DNA of 23,257 nucleotides, taken from the NCBI GenBank assembly GCA_007134165.1, contig SLLJ01000141.1, positions 1-23,257 on the forward strand, given 5' to 3'. The notes below the pieces were generated by a model. That model ran no database searches. It was given only the letters and a program-made list of their open reading frames with translations, and was not told where the DNA came from. Source of the stretch: Nitriliruptoraceae bacterium (lineage in GTDB: Bacteria > Actinomycetota > Nitriliruptoria > Nitriliruptorales > Nitriliruptoraceae). A program made the position numbers and the translations under genes. The stretch's first letter is position 1; each line of letters starts with the position of its first letter. Below are positions 1 through 7,603 of this stretch, one piece after another.

Positions 1-244
1 CCACACGGGACCATGCGGCGTACGGAGACGGACACCCATGACCGCCTGGGTACGCCACATCCGCGGACAGCCGCTGCCCCCACCCCCTCCCGGCCGCCAA
101 CCGCACACCCAACCCCAGCCCGCGCACACAGCCGCTGCGCGGAAGCGCCTCGGAGCGCCCACCGCACAAGGTCGTGCGACAGAGCCGCCGGAGCCGCGAA
201 CCGAACCGCCTCCGCTGCCGCGGAAGCGGCCCTACCGGCGGCGC
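1..244. other. No gene recognised at the left edge
   Basis: This stretch lies downstream of the DsbA-like gene and runs to the window edge. Open frames exist here, but they are rich in Pro and Arg, show weak third-position GC bias and run antisense into the DsbA-like gene. I recognise no conserved motif. A gene starting to the left could end here, but I cannot see one. Confidence 0.5.
212..229 (-). terminator. Possible weak stem-loop after the DsbA-like gene
   Basis: The arms CCGCT and AGCGG can pair around an eight-base loop, 15 to 33 bases downstream of the stop codon of the minus-strand operon. There is no T-tract, so this would at best be a GC-hairpin terminator of the kind proposed for high-GC genomes. 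The stem is only five base pairs. Confidence 0.2.
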
Positions 245-1090
245 TCAGGCCTCTTCGAGCGCGACGTCGATCACCGCGAGGAACGCGGGCAGTGGCTGGG
301 CGCCGACGATCCGCTCGCCGTTGACCAGGAATGTGGGCGTGCCCTGCACCTGCAGTTGCTGCGAGCGTTCGAGGTCGGACTGCACCAGGCGGACCAACTC
401 CGGATCCTCGAGGTCGTGCGCGAACCGCTCACCGTCCAGACCACGGGACTCGGCCAGTGCCACCAACTCCTCCGCTGACGAGCCTGCGGGCCCTTCGGCG
501 AAGATCGCCTCCTTGACCTCCCAGAAGGCGTCCTGGCGCTGGCCGGCCCGCGCAGCCACCGCCAACTGCAGGGCGCGCTGCCCCTGGAAGGGGGTGTCGA
601 ACCAGACCAGCCGCATGAGTCCGGGCTCGACGTAGCGCTCGATGAGTTCGGGCTCGACCTCGAGGTCGTGCCGGACGCAGAACGGACAGGCGAAGTCGCT
701 GTAGATCTCCATCACCACCGGTGCATCCGGCGCGCCCAGCGTCGGGCGGGTCGCCGCCTCGGCGTCGACCAGGCCGGACTCGTCGGGGGTGGCCGGCGCG
801 CTGGGGTTGCCGGCCTCCTGCGCACCTTGCGCTCCCTCGTCGACCTCGTCGACCTCCGTTCCGTCGGCGCCCGCCCCGGCGGCCGCGTCCTGCGAGCCGT
901 CGAGCTGCCCGGCGGTGTCCTCGGCGTCGGCGGCGACCGGCGACGGGTCCGCCTCGGCGTTCAGCGAGCCGATCGTGAACCCGACCAGCCCGGCAACCAG
1001 GGCGATCGCGACCACGAGCAGGGGCGGGACCCCACCCAGCGCCGGACGGGGTGCCGGGTTCGAAGGCGGCTCGGGATGATCGACGCTCAC
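245..1090 (-). CDS. Membrane-anchored DsbA-like thiol oxidoreductase
   Basis: This 281-residue protein probably acts outside the membrane as a disulfide oxidoreductase or isomerase of the DsbA/thioredoxin_4 family. Residues 1-20 are a short Pro-rich cytoplasmic tail. Residues about 22-43 are one hydrophobic membrane anchor. Residues about 48-113 are an acidic Ala/Asp/Glu-rich linker. The thioredoxin-like domain follows, with the redox motif CPFC at 135-138 and the cis-proline motif GTPTF near the C-terminus. The GTG start overlaps the hemY stop as GTGA and has a GGAG five bases upstream, so translation is probably coupled to hemY. It is the last gene of the hem operon. A role in redox protection of haem-protein maturation is only inference from that position. 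The family is certain, but the partner is unknown. Confidence 0.88.
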   Translation of the reverse strand: MSVDHPEPPSNPAPRPALGGVPPLLVVAIALVAGLVGFTIGSLNAEADPSPVAADAEDTAGQLDGSQDAAAGAGADGTEVDEVDEGAQGAQEAGNPSAPATPDESGLVDAEAATRPTLGAPDAPVVMEIYSDFACPFCVRHDLEVEPELIERYVEPGLMRLVWFDTPFQGQRALQLAVAARAGQRQDAFWEVKEAIFAEGPAGSSAEELVALAESRGLDGERFAHDLEDPELVRLVQSDLERSQQLQVQGTPTFLVNGERIVGAQPLPAFLAVIDVALEEA

Positions 1091-2559
1091 GTGCGCTCCA
1101 CGACGGTGGGGGCGGGATCCGGATCCGGCTCAGGGTACGGCTCCACCGGGAAGCCGGCACGCCTCGCCTCGGTCCGCACCGCCTGCGCCAACCTGAGCGC
1201 ATCACGGGCCCGGGCGGCCAGTCCGAGCCCGTCGAGCCCGGCGCCGCCCACGTGCAGACTCGGCGCGTCCGACGCCAGCGCCAGGCGGATGCGGTCGACC
1301 CGCTCCCGGTGGCCGACGTCGTACTGCGCCAGCGCGTCGCGCCAGCGCACCACCAGCCGCTCGACGGCGGGAGCGCGAAGGCCCAGCGCCCAACGAACCT
1401 CGGCGTCGACACGGTCTGCCAGGCTGTCGTCGTCCAGCGCCAGCGCCGAGGTGTCGTCGACGCGGCCGACGCTGGCCCGCAGCAGGAAACGGGGGTGCTC
1501 GGCGTGGTGGGGCCACTTGCGTGAGCTGAGCGTGACCGCCTTGACCAGGCGTCTCTCACCCCGGGGTACGAGCACGCCTGACAGCTGCGGCACTCCAGCC
1601 GCATCGGCCCAGTCGTAGGCCAGAGCGACCACCCCCACCGACGCGCACCGGATCCCGGCGAGTTCCCGGGCCGGTTCGGGCACCACCTCGGCCAGCATCC
1701 GGGCGGCCACGGCGACGGGGACGGCGAGCACGACCTGATCGGCCACGACGACACGGTCGGCCAGCTCGATGCGCCACGACGAACCGTCGGCGACCAGCAC
1801 CCGGACCGGGGTCGAAGGCTGCAGCCGCGCACCGAGGTCGTCGGCGAGCCGGTCCACGACTCGGCCGAGCCCACCGCGCACGGTCACGAACACGGGCCGG
1901 TCGTCGCCGGCCGCGCGCTCCCGGTGCGCGCGCAGGCCGTCGGTCACCCGGCGGTGGGACTGCGCGGCCGCCCACACGGGCGGGATGGTGGCCCGGGCAC
2001 TGAGCCGTTCGGGCTGCCCGGCGTAGACCCCTCCGAGCAGCGGTTCGACGAGCCGGTCGACCACCTGCCGACCGAAACGCTCCCCCACCAGGTCGGCGAC
2101 GCTGCGATCACCGGGGAGGTGGCGGCGGGGCAGCAACGGCTCGAGCGCAGCGCGCGCCACCGCAGCGGGAGTCAGCGCACGTGAGCGCAGCACCGCGGTC
2201 AGGTCGGTAGGGACCCCCATGACGGTGTGCTCGGGCAGCGGACGTAGCCGCCCCTCGATCCACAGCCCGACCCGGCCAGTTGCCGGAGCGACCAGATCGT
2301 CGCCGTCGAATCCGAGGTCGCGCAGCAGCGCCATCCCCTCGGCGTGTCGGGCGAGCAGCGCGTCCGCTCCGACATCGAGGTCGGCGCCGTCGAACGCCAC
2401 CGTGCGGATCTGGCCGCCGGGCGACGCCGACGCGTCGAGCAGCGTCACCTCGACGTCGTCGCGCAGGTGCCAGGCGGTGGCCAGTCCGGTCAGCCCGGCG
2501 CCGATCACCACCACCCGGGCACGTCGAGGTTGTCCGCGTCCGGCCGGCGCGACGCTCAC
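1087..2559 (-). CDS. hemY: Protoporphyrinogen/coproporphyrinogen III oxidase
   Basis: This 490-residue FAD enzyme oxidises coproporphyrinogen III (or protoporphyrinogen IX) to the aromatic porphyrin in haem synthesis. The dinucleotide-binding motif VVVIGAGLTGL lies at residues 16-26, followed by the family-typical GGQIRT segment and a DVGADAL stretch. A GGVYAGQPERLS motif in the middle is characteristic of HemY/PPOX. Actinobacteria generally use the coproporphyrin-dependent route, where this enzyme is called CgoX; that is family knowledge, not shown here. The frame stays open upstream, but the GTG overlapping the stop of the previous gene as GTGA begins just before the Rossmann motif and is the sensible start. 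It lies between the ferrochelatase-like gene and the DsbA-like gene. Confidence 0.93.
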   Translation of the reverse strand: MSVAPAGRGQPRRARVVVIGAGLTGLATAWHLRDDVEVTLLDASASPGGQIRTVAFDGADLDVGADALLARHAEGMALLRDLGFDGDDLVAPATGRVGLWIEGRLRPLPEHTVMGVPTDLTAVLRSRALTPAAVARAALEPLLPRRHLPGDRSVADLVGERFGRQVVDRLVEPLLGGVYAGQPERLSARATIPPVWAAAQSHRRVTDGLRAHRERAAGDDRPVFVTVRGGLGRVVDRLADDLGARLQPSTPVRVLVADGSSWRIELADRVVVADQVVLAVPVAVAARMLAEVVPEPARELAGIRCASVGVVALAYDWADAAGVPQLSGVLVPRGERRLVKAVTLSSRKWPHHAEHPRFLLRASVGRVDDTSALALDDDSLADRVDAEVRWALGLRAPAVERLVVRWRDALAQYDVGHRERVDRIRLALASDAPSLHVGGAGLDGLGLAARARDALRLAQAVRTEARRAGFPVEPYPEPDPDPAPTVVERT

Positions 2560-3221
2560 AGCGCCCCCTCGTGCCCGGCGACGGTGCGCACCACCTCGCT
2601 CAGCGCATCGAGCAGCACGCCGCGGCCCACGTCCGCACAGGTGAAGCGCAGCCCGAGCTCGGCCGCGGCGGCCTCGAGTGACGGGTCGGCGCCGGTACCG
2701 GGCGCGACCGGACACTCCAGCACGTCGCGGCGCTCGTGGGCGCCAACCAGGGAGGCCAGCGCCGCCTCGGCCGTCGGTGTGCGCGTCTGGCCCCGCCAGG
2801 CGATGGAGCGCGAGGGCAGCGCGGTTCGTTCGGCGATGCCCTCGGCGACCTCCCGCAGGAACAGCACGTCCTCGGCGGCGGTGTCGGGCCCCGGGTCGGG
2901 CGCGGTCACCAGCACGTGGGCACCACGCCGCGCGGCGGGCTCGACGGCGACGGCCAGGGCATCGAGCAGCGTCGGCAGCGCATGCCAGGACACCACGCCG
3001 GTGTAGGCCGGCAGCCGGGCCGAGCCCTCGGCGTGCAGGTCGGGGTGCGCCGGCCAGGGCACGGTCGCCAGGCCCACGACCAGTTCGACCTCGGTACCGA
3101 CCTCGGCAGCGACCTCGAGGTGGTCGGCCACGGAGCTCGGCACCACGGGCACACCGGTGCTGGCCGCCAACGGTCCGGCCAGCCGCTGCCCGTCGAGCAG
3201 GACGACCGCGAACTCAGCCAC
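2556..3221 (-). CDS. Short divergent ferrochelatase-like protein
   Basis: This 221-residue protein sits between hemE and hemY, where hemH is often found. Read by eye against actinobacterial ferrochelatase, residues about 70-220 follow the C-terminal half. LVTAPDP (104-110) lies where ferrochelatase has the TAHSIP segment. SIAWRGQTRTP (139-149) matches the AWQSRSGPP segment, and ECPVAP (169-174) matches the CPIGF strand. The metal-ligand His is replaced by Pro (108), and the conserved HxE segment after the CPIGF strand is not recognisable. The N-terminal half is about 60-70 residues shorter than usual. The GTG start at 3221 has GGAAGG eight bases upstream and overlaps the hemE stop by eight bases; a GTG nine bases earlier is possible. 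It could be an inactive chelatase-fold paralogue, a porphyrin-binding partner, or unrelated. Function is unproven. Confidence 0.72.
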   Translation of the reverse strand: MAEFAVVLLDGQRLAGPLAASTGVPVVPSSVADHLEVAAEVGTEVELVVGLATVPWPAHPDLHAEGSARLPAYTGVVSWHALPTLLDALAVAVEPAARRGAHVLVTAPDPGPDTAAEDVLFLREVAEGIAERTALPSRSIAWRGQTRTPTAEAALASLVGAHERRDVLECPVAPGTGADPSLEAAAAELGLRFTCADVGRGVLLDALSEVVRTVAGHEGAL

Positions 3222-4335
3222 GCGCAGCACCTTCCGCCGGCACCTGGTCCGGGTCGGCGTCGGCGACCGCGGCCGGAGGCAGGACCCGGCCGGTCTCGTG
3301 CACCACCTCAACGACGTGCTCGAGCACGCCCGGATCGGTCTCGGGGAGCACCCCGTGACCGAGGTTGAAGATGTGGTCGGGACGCCCGCCGGCCCGTGCC
3401 AGCACGTCGGCGACGCGCGCCTCAACGGTCGGCTGCGGGGCGAGGCACACGGCGGGCTCGAGGTTGCCCTGGGGCCCGACGCCCTCGGGGACGCGCTGGC
3501 GGGCGACGTCCAGCGGGACCCGCCAGTCGACCCCGACGATGTCCGCGCCGGCCTGCGCCATCAGCCCGAGCAGCTCGCCGGTCGCGACCCCGAAGTGGAT
3601 ACGAGGCACCTCGAGGTCGGCCAGCGCCTCGAACACCCGGCGGGAGTGGGGCAGCACCGCACGCTCGTAGTCGTCGGGACTCAGCGCCCCGGCCCAGGAG
3701 TCGAACAGCTGGACGGCGGCCGCACCCCGGGCGACCTGGGCGCGCAGGGAGGCGATCGTGATCGATGCGAGCCGGTCCAGCAGCCGGTGCCAGGTCAGCT
3801 CGTCGGAGAGCATCAGGGCCTTGGTGCGCGTGTAGCTCTTCGAGGGTCGGCCTTCGACGAGGTAGCTGGCCAGGGTGAAGGGCGCACCGGCGAAGCCGAT
3901 CAACGGGACGTCGAGCTCGGCGACGAGCAGCGAGACCGTCTTGAGCACGAAGGGCATGTCCACGTCGGGTTCGAGCTGGCGGAGCCGATCCACGTCCTCT
4001 CGGGTGCGCAGCGGCCGATCGACCACCGGGCCCACCCCCGGCTGGATCGTGACCCCGAGCCCCATGGCCTGCACCGGGGTGACGATGTCGGAGAACAGGA
4101 TCGCAGCGTCGGGCCGGTAGCGGCGCACCGGCTGGAGGGTCACCTCGGCGGCGAGCTCCGGGGTGTGCACGACCTGCTCGAAGCTGTGGCGTTCACGCAC
4201 GGCGCGGTACTCGGGCAGCGCCCGCCCGGCCTGACGCATGAACCAGACGGGGACCCGGTCGTGGGGCTCCCCACGGCAGGCCCGCAGGAAGGGGCTGTCA
4301 CCAGGGGCGCCCGGCGGCGCGGCGGGCTCGGGCAC
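3214..4335 (-). CDS. hemE: Uroporphyrinogen decarboxylase
   Basis: HemE removes four acetate carboxyl groups from uroporphyrinogen III to give coproporphyrinogen III. The signature VWFMRQAGRALPEYR is at residues 30-44 of this 373-residue reading, followed by DAAILFSDIVTP with the catalytic Asp. The family motifs GFAGAPFTLASYLVEG and FNLGHGVLPETD are also present. I chose the GTG at 4335 because GAGG lies six bases upstream and codons upstream of it have poorer third-position GC. A GTG at 4386, giving 390 residues, is also in frame. With the chosen start the gene overlaps the 3' end of the amidase by 38 bases, so the amidase and haem genes are probably one transcript. The length is near the usual 340-370. 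Confidence 0.95.
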   Translation of the reverse strand: MPEPAAPPGAPGDSPFLRACRGEPHDRVPVWFMRQAGRALPEYRAVRERHSFEQVVHTPELAAEVTLQPVRRYRPDAAILFSDIVTPVQAMGLGVTIQPGVGPVVDRPLRTREDVDRLRQLEPDVDMPFVLKTVSLLVAELDVPLIGFAGAPFTLASYLVEGRPSKSYTRTKALMLSDELTWHRLLDRLASITIASLRAQVARGAAAVQLFDSWAGALSPDDYERAVLPHSRRVFEALADLEVPRIHFGVATGELLGLMAQAGADIVGVDWRVPLDVARQRVPEGVGPQGNLEPAVCLAPQPTVEARVADVLARAGGRPDHIFNLGHGVLPETDPGVLEHVVEVVHETGRVLPPAAVADADPDQVPAEGAARG

Positions 4336-5818
4336 GGGAGACCTCGACCGGTCGGTTCGACACACGACCGTACCGCCCGTCGGCACGATCAGTCGAAGCC
4401 CGGGGAATCCGGACGGTGCTGGCAGCCGCCTCGACCTGAGCGGCCAGGCGCAGCAGCCCGGCCTCGTCCCACGGCCGGCCGACCAGCTGCACCCCGACGG
4501 GTCCCACCACGTCGTCGTGGTGCAGCGGCAGGCTGATCGAGGGCTGGCCGGTGAGGTTGGGCCGCGGGGTCAGGCCGACCCAGGCGGTCTGGTCGGCGAA
4601 GACCGCCTCGCCGTCCCAGCCGGCGTACTGACCGTTGCGCCGGGAGGGACCGGTGAGCACCGGCAGGACGACCGCGTCGAGGTGTGAGGTACCCGCCACC
4701 ACCGCGCGCGCGAGCAACTGCAGCCGGTACGGCGCGGCAGCGGCCTCGGCCGCACGGCGTGTCCGCCCGACCTGCGCCAGCCAAACGTTGACCGGCTCGA
4801 AGGTGCTCGGGTCGACGGGCTGCGCCGCGAGGTCGGCAGCCCACACCGTCAGCATCAGTTCGCCGATCGTGGGCGGGACGGGCAGGGTCAACTCCTCGAG
4901 GTCGTGGCCGAGGCCGGACAGCACCTCGACGGTGGCGTCGAGCGCCGCCTCGACGCTTGCGTGCAGTCCGCCGGGGGTGAGCAGTGTCTGCCGGTCGATG
5001 CCGATGCGTAGCCTGCCCACGTCCCCGCCGACCTCCGGCACGAACGGTCGGACCGGCGGCGGGGCCTGCCCGGGGTCGCCGGGTTCGTAGCCGGCGAGCA
5101 CGTCCAGGGCCAGCGCCGCGTCGGCGACGGTGCGGGTGAGTGCCCCGCTGGTGACCAGCCCGAATCCCAGGTCACCGAGCAGCGGGGCGTTGGAGACGCG
5201 GTCGCGGGCCGGCTTGAGCCCGACCAGCCCGTTGACCGCGGCCGGGATCCGGATCGATCCGCCAGCGTCCGAGCCTTGCGCCAGGCCACACCGCCCGGCC
5301 GCAAGCCCGGCTCCCGCCCCACCCGAGGAGCCCCCGGCGTTGCACGTGAGGTCCCAGGGGGTGGCGCAGGGCCCGTGCAGGGCCGTGTCGGTGTGCCCGA
5401 TGGTGCCGAACTCGGGCACGTTGGTCTTGCCGATCACGATCGCCCCGGCGCCGCGCAGCCGGGCGACCACGGCGTCGTCGGCTTCGGCGACCCAGCCGGC
5501 CAGGCTCCGGGTGCCCATCGTGGTCGGAGTGCCGGCGAATCGGTTGAAGTCCTTGATCGTCACCGGTACGCCGTGCAACGGACCGGTCGGGCCGCCCGCC
5601 ATGGTGCGCTCGTCGGCAGCCGCCGCCTCCTGCAGCGCCCGCTCGGCGAGCACCGCGACGTTGCTGCGGAGCGGAGCATCGAGGCGCTCGATCCGCGCGA
5701 GGTAGTGCTCGGTCAGCTCTCGTGCCGCCAGCTGCCGGGCACGGATCATGGCAACCAGTTCGGTCGCCGGGCGGTAGGCCAACGGCGGCTCGGAGGTTAA
5801 CGACGGGTCGCCGGGCAC
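4298..5818 (-). CDS. Amidase, amidase-signature family
   Basis: This 506-residue enzyme hydrolyses an amide bond with a Ser-cisSer-Lys triad. The Lys is in VTIKDFNRFAG (Lys89). GGSSGG at 162-167 supplies the cis-Ser, and GSDAGGSIRIPA at 182-193 carries the nucleophile Ser188. GLVGLKP follows, as in the family. The substrate cannot be read from sequence; family members act on aliphatic and aryl amides, and GatA is a relative. No gatB or gatC is adjacent, so a tRNA amidotransferase role is unlikely. The GTG start has AGGAG five bases upstream. Codon 7 is the rare leucine codon TTA (5798-5800). It is the first gene of the hem operon, an unusual partner, and its 3' end overlaps hemE. Confidence 0.92.
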   Translation of the reverse strand: MPGDPSLTSEPPLAYRPATELVAMIRARQLAARELTEHYLARIERLDAPLRSNVAVLAERALQEAAAADERTMAGGPTGPLHGVPVTIKDFNRFAGTPTTMGTRSLAGWVAEADDAVVARLRGAGAIVIGKTNVPEFGTIGHTDTALHGPCATPWDLTCNAGGSSGGAGAGLAAGRCGLAQGSDAGGSIRIPAAVNGLVGLKPARDRVSNAPLLGDLGFGLVTSGALTRTVADAALALDVLAGYEPGDPGQAPPPVRPFVPEVGGDVGRLRIGIDRQTLLTPGGLHASVEAALDATVEVLSGLGHDLEELTLPVPPTIGELMLTVWAADLAAQPVDPSTFEPVNVWLAQVGRTRRAAEAAAAPYRLQLLARAVVAGTSHLDAVVLPVLTGPSRRNGQYAGWDGEAVFADQTAWVGLTPRPNLTGQPSISLPLHHDDVVGPVGVQLVGRPWDEAGLLRLAAQVEAAASTVRIPRASTDRADGRYGRVSNRPVEVSRARARRAAGRPW

Positions 5819-5852
5819 GCGGGCTCCTGGCAGGACGGGCCGTCGATCGGTG

Positions 5853-5880
5853 ACCGTAGCCGCCACCGGGTGCCGGTGAA
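5853..5880 (-). promoter_or_regulatory. Candidate promoter of the amidase-hem operon
   Basis: On the minus strand TACGGT (5853-5858) fits the actinobacterial TANNNT -10 element. TTCACC (5875-5880) lies 16 bases upstream of it as a possible -35. Transcription would start near 5846, giving a leader of about 28 bases that includes the AGGAG of the amidase. Confidence 0.5.
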
Positions 5881-5991
5881 CCGCACGTACCCGCTCCGGC
5901 GCACGACCCTCGACGCGAGGCGCTGCGACGGATCGGGTGGGCCGGTGCTGCGGTGCGAACCGTGATCGCCGAGACGAGGGGCCCGCAGCGC

Positions 5992-5997
5992 TAGGCT
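5992..5997 (+). promoter_or_regulatory. Leaderless-type -10 element for the Cys-rich small protein
   Basis: TAGGCT fits TANNNT and is followed by exactly seven bases and then the ATG at 6005. The transcript would therefore begin at or next to the start codon. No good Shine-Dalgarno sequence precedes this ATG, which agrees with leaderless translation. Confidence 0.55.
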
Positions 5998-6004
5998 GGC
6001 CGGC

Positions 6005-6181
6005 ATGTGCACCAAGGTGACCTGCCGGAGCTGCGGGCTCGCGTCCTGGAGCGGATGCGGCGCCCACGTCGACGCCGTACTGCGCGGCGTGCCCGAGGAC
6101 CAGCGCTGCCGGTGTCGGCCGCAACCAGCCGCCGGGCGGACACGCCCGGACCGGCGCCGGTGGTGGTCACGCCGCGCCTGA
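6005..6181 (+). CDS. Small conserved Cys-rich, probably zinc-binding protein
   Basis: This 58-residue protein reads MCTKVTCRSCG at its start, then SWSGCGAHVDAVLRGVP and QRCRCRP. I know this pattern (C-x2-C, then W-x-GCG-x-H, then C-x-C) from a widespread family of tiny uncharacterised proteins; no function is established that I know of. Cys7, Cys10, Cys18, His21, Cys35 and Cys37 could bind zinc. The C-terminal 18 residues are Arg- and Trp-rich and not typical. Third codon positions are nearly all G or C in the conserved part, which supports coding. It has a leaderless-type promoter and ends 33 bases before the amidohydrolase gene, so the two are probably co-transcribed. Confidence 0.82.
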   Translation: MCTKVTCRSCGLASWSGCGAHVDAVLRGVPEDQRCRCRPQPAAGRTRPDRRRWWSRRA

Positions 6182-6214
6182 CCCCCGGCAGCCGTGGATC
6201 CAGGAGCCCGAGCG

Positions 6215-7534
6215 GTGAGCACCCACCGATTCCATGCCCCGTACGTGGTGACCCAGGACGCCGAGGACCGGGTGCTGGCCCCCGGGGTGGTCGAGATCGC
6301 CGACGGCTGGATCACCCGGGTCGAGGCAGCGAACGCGGCCCCGGCGCCCGATGAGCCCGGTCCTGGGCTGCAGATCCACCATCTCGACGGCGTGCTGCTG
6401 CCGGGATTCGTCAACACCCACGCCCACACCCCCATGACGCTGCTGCGCGGTGCGGGCGAAGGGCTGCCCGTCGATCGCTGGCTCACCGAGGTGATGTGGC
6501 CCCGCGAGGCCAGGCTCACCGCCGAGGATGTCGCCTGGGGGATGCGGCTGGGCGCCACCCAGCTCCTGCGGGGAGGGATCACCACCAGCGTGGAGATGTA
6601 CTTCCACCCCGAGGCACTGGCCCGTGCGGGACGCGAGGTGGGGCTGCGCACGGTGGTGACTCCGCCAGTGCTGGTAGCTCCCGGCCTGGAACACCACGGC
6701 AGCTGGCAGCAGCAGTTGGAGCGCGCACTCGAACTGGCCGACCTCTTCCGCGACGATCCGCTGGTGGACGTCGGGCTCGGGCCGCACTCCGCCTATGCGG
6801 TACCGACCGAGCCGCTGGTGGCCACCATCGACGCGGCGGTGGCACACGGCCTGCTGCTGCATGTGCACGTCGCCGAGGGCGAGCACGAAGGCGACGTCAT
6901 CACCGCCGAACACGGTCTCAGCGTGCCTCGCTACCTCGAACGGCTCGGGGCACTGGGAACCCAACTGCTGGCCGCGCACGGTGTCTGGCTCACCGACGAC
7001 GACATCGCGCTGCTGGCCGCCCACCAGACCGGCGTGGCGCACTGCCCAGCGTCCAACGCCAAGCACGCCTCAGGCCTCGCCCCGGTTCGTGCCCTGCGCG
7101 CCGCGGGTGTGCCGGTGGGCATCGCGACCGACGGTCCCGCCTCGCACGACCGGCTCGACCCGTTTGAGGAGGCCCGCACCGCCATCCGCCTCGCGCGACT
7201 ACGTGAGCGCGACGCCGGGGCGCTCGGGCCCCGCGAGGCGCTACGGATGCTGACCTGCGAGGCGGCCGCGGCGCTCGGACGCGACGACCTCGGAGCCTTG
7301 GAAGCCGGCCGGCGGGCCGACCTGATCCACCTCGAGCTCGGACCTGACCTCGGCCCGGTGCTCGACCCCACACAGCTCGTCACCCACGTCGTGTTCAGCG
7401 GATCGCCGGCGGCCGTGCGCGACGTCTGGGTCGGTGGCCAGCCGGCGGTGGTCGACCACCGTCCGCTCGCTGTCGACCTCACCGGGGCAAGCGCCGAGGT
7501 CACGGCCCGCGCCCGCCGAGTGGCTCGGCGGTAG
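6215..7534 (+). CDS. Amidohydrolase, MTA/SAH deaminase-like
   Basis: This 439-residue metal-dependent hydrolase belongs to the AtzA/TrzN/MtaD branch of the amidohydrolase superfamily. The first metal motif HAH is at residues 69-71, HVH at 216-218 and an AAHG motif near 253-256. ATDGPASHDRLDPFEEAR at about 304-321 resembles the GTDGAASNNxLDxFEE signature of 5-methylthioadenosine/S-adenosylhomocysteine deaminase. That enzyme deaminates adenine-thioethers during recycling of SAM by-products. Substrate cannot be fixed from motifs, and other deaminases or chlorohydrolases of this branch remain possible. The GTG start was chosen for AGGAG eight bases upstream. The gene follows the small Cys-rich protein and converges with the acyltransferase gene. 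Confidence 0.9.
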   Translation: MSTHRFHAPYVVTQDAEDRVLAPGVVEIADGWITRVEAANAAPAPDEPGPGLQIHHLDGVLLPGFVNTHAHTPMTLLRGAGEGLPVDRWLTEVMWPREARLTAEDVAWGMRLGATQLLRGGITTSVEMYFHPEALARAGREVGLRTVVTPPVLVAPGLEHHGSWQQQLERALELADLFRDDPLVDVGLGPHSAYAVPTEPLVATIDAAVAHGLLLHVHVAEGEHEGDVITAEHGLSVPRYLERLGALGTQLLAAHGVWLTDDDIALLAAHQTGVAHCPASNAKHASGLAPVRALRAAGVPVGIATDGPASHDRLDPFEEARTAIRLARLRERDAGALGPREALRMLTCEAAAALGRDDLGALEAGRRADLIHLELGPDLGPVLDPTQLVTHVVFSGSPAAVRDVWVGGQPAVVDHRPLAVDLTGASAEVTARARRVARR

Positions 7535-7576
7535 CCCACGCTGGGCCTGCGTCCGCCACGCTGGGGCTGCGCAGCC
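7534..7576. terminator. Possible bidirectional terminator between convergent genes
   Basis: Two short GC inverted repeats lie in the 69-base gap between convergent genes: GCCCA/TGGGC with a three-base loop (7534-7546), and the perfect palindrome GGCTGCGCAGCC (7565-7576). Neither has a T-tract. The location fits a terminator, but the structures are small. Confidence 0.3.
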
Positions 7577-7603
7577 TGCGAACCATCCTGGCGGCGACGC
7601 CCA

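Noticed and set aside
38..478. A plus-strand frame that might be a gene at the left edge
   Set aside because: It has weak codon bias, a Pro-rich composition and a second half antisense to the DsbA-like gene.
429..1874. A 481-codon open frame on the minus strand
   Set aside because: It is the shifted frame of hemY and the DsbA-like gene; the Trp/Ser/Arg-rich product matches nothing.
3157..4536. A 459-codon open frame on the plus strand
   Set aside because: It is antisense to hemE, and its Gly/His/Arg/Asp-rich translation is typical of a shadow frame.
6167..7066. A 299-codon minus-strand frame opposite the amidohydrolase
   Set aside because: It is antisense to a gene with intact metal-binding motifs and has no recognisable domain.
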